64,000 nt of DNA from Pestalotiopsis fici W106-1 (lineage: Eukaryota > Ascomycota > Sordariomycetes > Amphisphaeriales > Sporocadaceae), in contig NW_006917092.1 of the NCBI RefSeq assembly GCF_000516985.1, positions 5,213,924 to 5,277,923 on the forward strand, written 5' to 3'. Below are positions 59,130 through 64,000 of the stretch, one piece after another. Positions within the stretch are counted from its first letter, which is position 1, and each line of letters begins with the position of its first letter. The notes beneath the pieces are model-generated. The model was given only the letters and a program-made list of their open reading frames with translations. It was not told the DNA's origin and did no database searches. The position numbers and the translations under genes were made by a program.

Positions 59130-60111
59130 TCAACGGCCTCGGCCCCTCTGAAAACCCCTACTCCTCCCCAATCCAGCGCCCCCAGCTCTTGCAGTCTTCT
59201 TTCCTAGAGCTCCCTCGACTGGATGGCTGGCTTCCCATTCTTCATCTGCAATGTATGCTATTGTGGCAGCCTCCAGGTCATAATCTGATTGCTGGAGGTA
59301 TAGTACGGCTACATCGTACTCTGATACTTTGCAGGCGACCATAAATCGGCGTATCTTGCCCTTTCTCAGCTCCTCCTCTTCCCCGTCTATGGGCGTCGGC
59401 GAGAGACTGACGCCTCCCTTGTAGTATTCACCAGGGATGATGACGGTCTTTCGACCTAGGATGAGGTGGTCAGAGGTGATGTTATTGGCCCGGCGCAGCA
59501 CGTTGGCCGGGACGCCGTAGCGCAGCGACAGCGAGGTCACGGTGTCGTGTTCGTGATTCAAAAAGTGCAGTACGTCTTCGGCCACCTCTTCGTCATTATC
59601 CAGCGGGACAGACTTTTCATCGAGCGGGTCGACATGACGCTTTCCTCCAGCCGTCGTATTGGTCGTAACCGATGCCGAATAGGGCGGCGGCGGACCGTGG
59701 CGGCGGCTGTCTTTGGAGCTCTCGGCCGCTGAGTTGTATGAAGGCGGCTCCTTAAGACCCTGGGGTAGTCTTGAGGGCGTGGTCGAGATTTGGCAATAGG
59801 GGCAGTATGTTTGGAAGCGATAGTTGTTCTATGCATACTAGTTAGTTGTTGCTGTCTTGTCCATAGTGCTCTCCCCCTCTCTTTTGCCACTTGTCTTCGT
59901 CATTTACTTCTCTTCCCTCTGCCTTCTATACTCAAGTATAGAAATCTTATCGACAGACAAGACATACATGTATACAGTTGCCACATATCACACGCGGACA
60001 GCACTCGAGGGCTCTGTCATTTGGTAATGGTTTCTCGTTGTCGGCGTAGCGGGGCACCTGGGTAAGAAGCGTTGCACAAGTGCAGCATGCCTGCATAGTC
60101 TCCCGCCTCAT
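59130..60111 (-). CDS. Intracellular protein with Cys-rich finger, LysM and UBA-like end
   Basis: Exon 1 is 60111-59968 and exon 2 is 59828-59130; the 139-nt intron runs GTATGT..GCATAG with branch ctaac. Product: 280 residues. Residues 9-60 hold cysteine pairs in a RING/zinc-ribbon-like order (CCTC, ECCPRVICGNC, then TYCPYC). A Pro/Ser-rich linker follows. LysM covers about 130-180 (VTSLSLRYGVPANVLRRANN, LGRKTVIIPG). The C-terminal part (SEYDVAVLYLQQSDYDLEAA, then TIAYIADEEWE) looks like a UBA-type helix bundle. There is no signal peptide, so this LysM is not a chitin effector but one of the conserved cytosolic fungal LysM proteins. Function is unknown. The end is Gly/Arg-rich. It converges with RSE1, with 139 bp between the stop codons. 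Confidence 0.82.
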
Positions 60112-61403
60112 CGTGATGGGGATGATCAGATGGCGCACATGCGCGGATATCAGGGGACTAGAGATTATATCAAATATAGATAATATGAATCGAAATAGCA
60201 ATAGAATCAAGGAAGTTATTGTACAGTGAGCAACACTTGTCGTCGTTGAAAACAAAGTTGCCGAATGATATGTGCAAGTCGAGAGTACGAAACGATGTGG
60301 CGTTTGCTATCAATGACGCTTTATCATTGATACTACCCAGGGACCTGAGGTGGCGCTAAACGAGCACCTAGGTTCAACGTGTCTATGATATACCTACATT
60401 GCATCATGTAGCTGGCATCAGCAGCACATGTGCATCAGACATTGATCAACAACGGCTGACTAGGCTATCAACCTACATTTTCACGTGGCGCATTTGAAAT
60501 CAGCCCGTTTGCAGAGGGTCTCATGTCCGGATGTGCCGTAGATAAAGTACGAAGTAGCTTTGAGGGGTCAACAAGAGATGATGTATGTGGAGAATATTGA
60601 AATCGTAGCGTACCGTCCCTTTAGGTTAAATCCGATCTTGGAATTCGACTGTGGTTCATGTTCAATTGAGACCTGCAGTGCTTAAGCGCCCGTCAGCCAC
60701 ATGAGGAGTTGAGAGTGTCATCTTTTCATGTGCTCGCTCCTATTTTCTCGTCCCGTCACTGGATCCCCCATATTTGTTCTGTAGGATCACCGAAGGAATT
60801 TTGTGTTCTTGTAATAGGTCATGCCTGTAGGTCAGCTCCATTTGCATCTTGACCGCTAATCATTATTGGCATTGCCTTGTTCATTTTTTTTGTTATTTCC
60901 CATTGAATTTGGGCAGAAATCAAATCTGATTTTCAACAAGATCTGCTGGGATGTACCCCGTATCCCCTTAAGAGATTGTTTAGAGGTCCATCCCCATGAT
61001 GTCCCATCTTACCTTAGCCCCAGTGTCCCAATCGTTAATCGTTTAAGACCCCTGTCCCTACATAACACTACCTACACGACTGACCCGAGACACCATACAA
61101 TAATAGGGTGCAGTAGCAGTAGGTAGCTTCCTTTGTCTTGGAACGTCATTCACCTACCTACCGCCTAAACCCCAAACTCTCCAAACCATCCCCCCCAGAA
61201 TAGACGACTGTCCCCGGCTGAGTTTCCTTCCTTCTTTATTCTACGACATACCTCTAGGGGATCAATCTCAACCCCGAAATCAGGGGGCAGGCCACTCAGT
61301 ACCGATATGCGACCGGCATAGGCAATGATTGACTAGGTTAGAGAGCAACAAGCCACATGCGACTTCGTCCAAACAACCCACCATCGTAGCAAAGAGCTTC
61401 GCC
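60112..61403. promoter_or_regulatory. Divergent promoter region
   Basis: 1.3 kb separates the LysM gene and the Sip3-like gene. It includes a perfect inverted repeat at 60308-60332 and a CTACCTACC phrase near 61153. No other gene was seen. Confidence 0.45.
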
Positions 61404-64000
61404 ATGTCAGATCCAACCACCGCAGAAAGGGCGCCGCCAACGCCCTCAGCGCCCAACATTCCTACTCAGGCCTCGCGACACGGGAATCCCCTGATCTCTG
61501 TCCTCCTCAACGAAGCTGGTCTAGACTCCCCGACCTTTCGCAGCAATGCCCTACACTTCGCCGAGCAGGTCGACGCCATTGAGCGCTGGCTCGAGGGCTA
61601 CTCGCGCACCGCCGCCAGGTTGTCACACGACATGCTGGGCCTCGAGGCCGTCGTCAATGATTACCTCGCCAAGGTCATCCCACCACAGAATGTCGTCTCC
61701 CTCGATCATGACTATACCGCCCTGGCCCTGAAGAGGATATCCGAAGGTAGTCGGGAATGGTGGACACATATTTTGGGCCTCGCCAAGAAGATGGACACGA
61801 TGAGCGCCGAGCCGATACGAAACTTTCTACAGAATGATCTACGGACCTTCAAGGAGACGAGACGAAACCTCGACCAGACCCAAAAAACCTTTGATTCTAC
61901 CCTCGCCCGGTACCTGGGGTTGAGCAAAGCAAAGGAGCCGAGCGCAATCAGGGAGGAAGCATTCAGCGTATATGAGACTAGAAAGGCCTACCTTAAGGCA
62001 TCCATGGACTTTTGTCAGATGGCGCCGCAATTGAGGTTTACGCTCGACAAATTACTGGTTCGAGTCTCGACCGACATTTGGCGCGAGATGAAGAGGTCCA
62101 AGGATACGGCAGGGAGCTTTGGCAAATGGGGCCAGCAGATGGATCGCGTCAGGGGCTGGTCGAAAGAAATGGAGTTGACAGAGTCAACCTTCAAGCGTGA
62201 ACTCCAAGCAGCAAGGCGCGAGGTTGGCGAGAGCTCGGTTGTAGCTTTCAAGCCATCACGAGAACTTGATGCATACAGCGCCAGCACAGTACCATTCCTG
62301 GGTTCCAAGGGCCCTTTAAGTGTCAACACCGACGAGAAGGCTGGCGTCTACTCTGAAAAGCAAGGCTGGCTCTACCTCAGGACTATGACGGGCAAGCCAG
62401 TGCGCACTACTTGGATTCGCAGGTGGTATTATTGCCGCGATGGCATCTTTGGCTGGCTAGTGAGCGGACCACAAGGTGTCTTGACTGGAGATGAGATTGG
62501 TGTCCTGCTTTGCAACGCAAAGCCTGCCATCAGCGAAGAGCGCCGTTTCTGCTTCGAGGTCAAGACCAAGAATCAAACTCTTATGCTGCAAGCTGAAACT
62601 CAATCAGAGCTCATGGGGTGGCTAGAGGTATTTGAAGTGGCCAAGAAGAAGGCATTCGAGGCAAGCGTTGGACGGGATACATCCTCCTTGCCTGGTGGTG
62701 TTGATCCTGCCTTTGCCATTACTCCTCCCTCGATGCCCGAATTTTCCGCCAAAACAATGGACGCGCAGCTCGGGCTAGAAGAACCTGGACCAGCCTTTGA
62801 GAAGACCAACACGCTGCCAATCCCTGGCCAAGAGAACAGCGGCATCCCTCGGGCTAGCTTTGATGTCATCTCAAGCGGTCCAAGGCGTTCGGCAACGGCG
62901 CTAGGCCGTGAAGAAGGAGAGAGTGGGCGCGATCATGCTGCCAGGATAATGCAAAAGCTTGACTTGCATCGCAAAGCCAACTTCTCCTCGACCACAGACG
63001 TCAGTGCGGGTATGCCATCACCCGGTCCGTCTGGTGGTATTGCGAGTCTCATTTCTGCCAGTCATGGTCTCTTGCCTGGGTATCCCTCACCCATTATAGG
63101 CCAAATGGCGTCGAGGCCGCAGCAGCAACAGCAACAGCAAACACCCACATTATCAGGTCCAGAGCCACAGGCAGGCAGTCTCGCGCCCGCCACTCTGGCA
63201 AGTCCGCCAGCACCCACGAGTCTTAGTAAGACTGCGGTTGTATATAGCAGTGACCGCACTCTGACCAATGATACGGGCCCGGGTCTTCCCACTGCCATCA
63301 TGGCCAACTACTGGGGAAGCAATGCATGGGCTCAAGAATACGCCCCGAAGCCAGTCAAGACGGAATTCAACCCCGATGATCCCTTTGGACCCAACTCGCC
63401 GTCGATCAAAATGACCATGACCAACGAGCTTGGCGAGCTCAAAGCCTCTACTCCGACTCACAAGAAGGCCATTAGCATGGACGCCAAGATTTTGCATCCT
63501 GCAAACATCAAGGAAAAGTCCACGCAGGAGCAATTCCCTCCTGGCTATCCTCTAGAACTCAAGACGAATACTGCACAATTCAGGCTTGTTTTCCCAAATG
63601 TTCCATTGGATGAGAAACTAGTCCTGGTTTTCAGAGCGTCCTGGACCACGAGCACTTCTGAGCGAAGCCGAGATTCGCCTGGAATGGCTGGCAATGGGCG
63701 TATCTACGTTACACCTGATAACATGTACTTCTACGGACATCAGATGGGACTTGTGGTAGCCTATGCTATCCCTCTGGACACCATTACAGAAGTGACGGCT
63801 GCACCAGGAAGGGACTGCGATTTCATCTTTCTGCATCTGAACCAAGATGCACCTGATGTTCAGTACAGCAGGATATCCATCAAGACGTTTTTGGAGGATA
63901 TGGACCTCCTTCACGCCCGTCTGAATTTGCTAGTCGACGACTTGCAGGCAGAAGAGCCCATGGAGGTCATGGATCTCATCAAGGCCTTGATCAACTTTGA
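61404..64000 (+). CDS. SIP3: BAR-PH-GRAM protein, Sip3/Lam sterol-transfer family (3' end outside window)
   Basis: The frame is open from ATG 61404 (gccATGTCAG) to the right edge, giving 865 codons with no intron so far. Residues about 30-300 are helical and match a BAR-like domain (LHFAEQVDAIERWLEGYSRT, LDYTAL region, TFKRELQAARREVGES). A PH domain covers about 317-415 (KQGWLYLRTMTGKPVRTTWI, RRWYYCRDGIFGWLV). A disordered linker with a poly-Gln run (codons from about 63118) follows. A GRAM domain starts near residue 725 (FRLVFPNVPLDEKLVLVFRA, GRIYVTPDNMYFYGH). Family knowledge: Sip3 and Lam proteins have BAR, PH, GRAM and VASt domains, sit at ER contact sites and move sterols. VASt and membrane segment would lie beyond the window. 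Confidence 0.9.
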   Translation, partial: MSDPTTAERAPPTPSAPNIPTQASRHGNPLISVLLNEAGLDSPTFRSNALHFAEQVDAIERWLEGYSRTAARLSHDMLGLEAVVNDYLAKVIPPQNVVSLDHDYTALALKRISEGSREWWTHILGLAKKMDTMSAEPIRNFLQNDLRTFKETRRNLDQTQKTFDSTLARYLGLSKAKEPSAIREEAFSVYETRKAYLKASMDFCQMAPQLRFTLDKLLVRVSTDIWREMKRSKDTAGSFGKWGQQMDRVRGWSKEMELTESTFKRELQAARREVGESSVVAFKPSRELDAYSASTVPFLGSKGPLSVNTDEKAGVYSEKQGWLYLRTMTGKPVRTTWIRRWYYCRDGIFGWLVSGPQGVLTGDEIGVLLCNAKPAISEERRFCFEVKTKNQTLMLQAETQSELMGWLEVFEVAKKKAFEASVGRDTSSLPGGVDPAFAITPPSMPEFSAKTMDAQLGLEEPGPAFEKTNTLPIPGQENSGIPRASFDVISSGPRRSATALGREEGESGRDHAARIMQKLDLHRKANFSSTTDVSAGMPSPGPSGGIASLISASHGLLPGYPSPIIGQMASRPQQQQQQQTPTLSGPEPQAGSLAPATLASPPAPTSLSKTAVVYSSDRTLTNDTGPGLPTAIMANYWGSNAWAQEYAPKPVKTEFNPDDPFGPNSPSIKMTMTNELGELKASTPTHKKAISMDAKILHPANIKEKSTQEQFPPGYPLELKTNTAQFRLVFPNVPLDEKLVLVFRASWTTSTSERSRDSPGMAGNGRIYVTPDNMYFYGHQMGLVVAYAIPLDTITEVTAAPGRDCDFIFLHLNQDAPDVQYSRISIKTFLEDMDLLHARLNLLVDDLQAEEPMEVMDLIKALINF

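Noticed and set aside
1..64000. CRISPR arrays, bacterial operons, complete transposons
   Set aside because: No regularly spaced direct repeats, no transposase or reverse-transcriptase frames and no terminal repeats were seen; the gene structure is eukaryotic.

Overview
This window looks like nuclear DNA of a filamentous ascomycete, most likely a sordariomycete and perhaps a hypocrealean. The genes have short introns (about 45-190 nt) with GT..AG ends and CTRAC-type branch points. The proteins are standard fungal housekeeping families of fungal length. Placement below class is inference. All exon structures were worked out by hand from reading frame and splice signals; where I summed the exons, the total came out as a whole number of codons.

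Layout. 1-3592 (minus): a first exon of a gene running off the left edge, an unrecognised gene with an in-frame TAG or unusual intron, and TIM23. 4393-9489 (plus): the THADA/TRM732 tRNA-methylation partner, whose first 45 codons are disturbed. 10037-12214 (minus): a DUF3074 protein. 12215-18474: a gene-poor accessory block with a LysM+WSC protein, decayed repeats and a very small secreted fucose-lectin-like protein. 18475-18555: tRNA-Ser(CGA). 19534-21404: a polyprenol reductase (DFG10 type) and an ALKBH6-like dioxygenase, convergent with 28 bp between their stop codons. 24216-28848: a large ankyrin/coiled-coil protein of HOS4 type. 28849-33698: gene-poor. 33699-35390: the GTPase RBG1/DRG1 in seven exons. 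35391-45242: almost 10 kb without a convincing intact gene, but with a possible gene relic near 41.4-42.0 kb. 45243-47047: a CENP-B-type helix-turn-helix protein behind a long pyrimidine-rich leader. 48930-52308 (minus): a PXA-domain protein with a 1.2 kb intron. 53015-54595 (minus) and 54997-58990 (plus): MSS51 and the SF3b subunit RSE1 from a shared 400 bp promoter. 59130-60111 (minus): an intracellular Cys-rich + LysM protein. 61404 to the right edge (plus): a BAR-PH-GRAM protein of the Sip3/Lam sterol-transfer family, incomplete.

Functionally this is mostly conserved core biology: mitochondrial import and COX1 expression, tRNA modification, splicing, dolichol synthesis, ribosome-associated GTPase and chromatin. 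It is interrupted by one block (12-18.5 kb) whose two proteins both look carbohydrate-binding. The most interesting object is the 110-residue secreted protein at 16911-17372. It carries two beta-propeller repeats, each keeping the Arg, Glu and Trp used for fucose binding in the six-bladed fungal lectins and in the two-blade bacterial lectins RSL and BambL.
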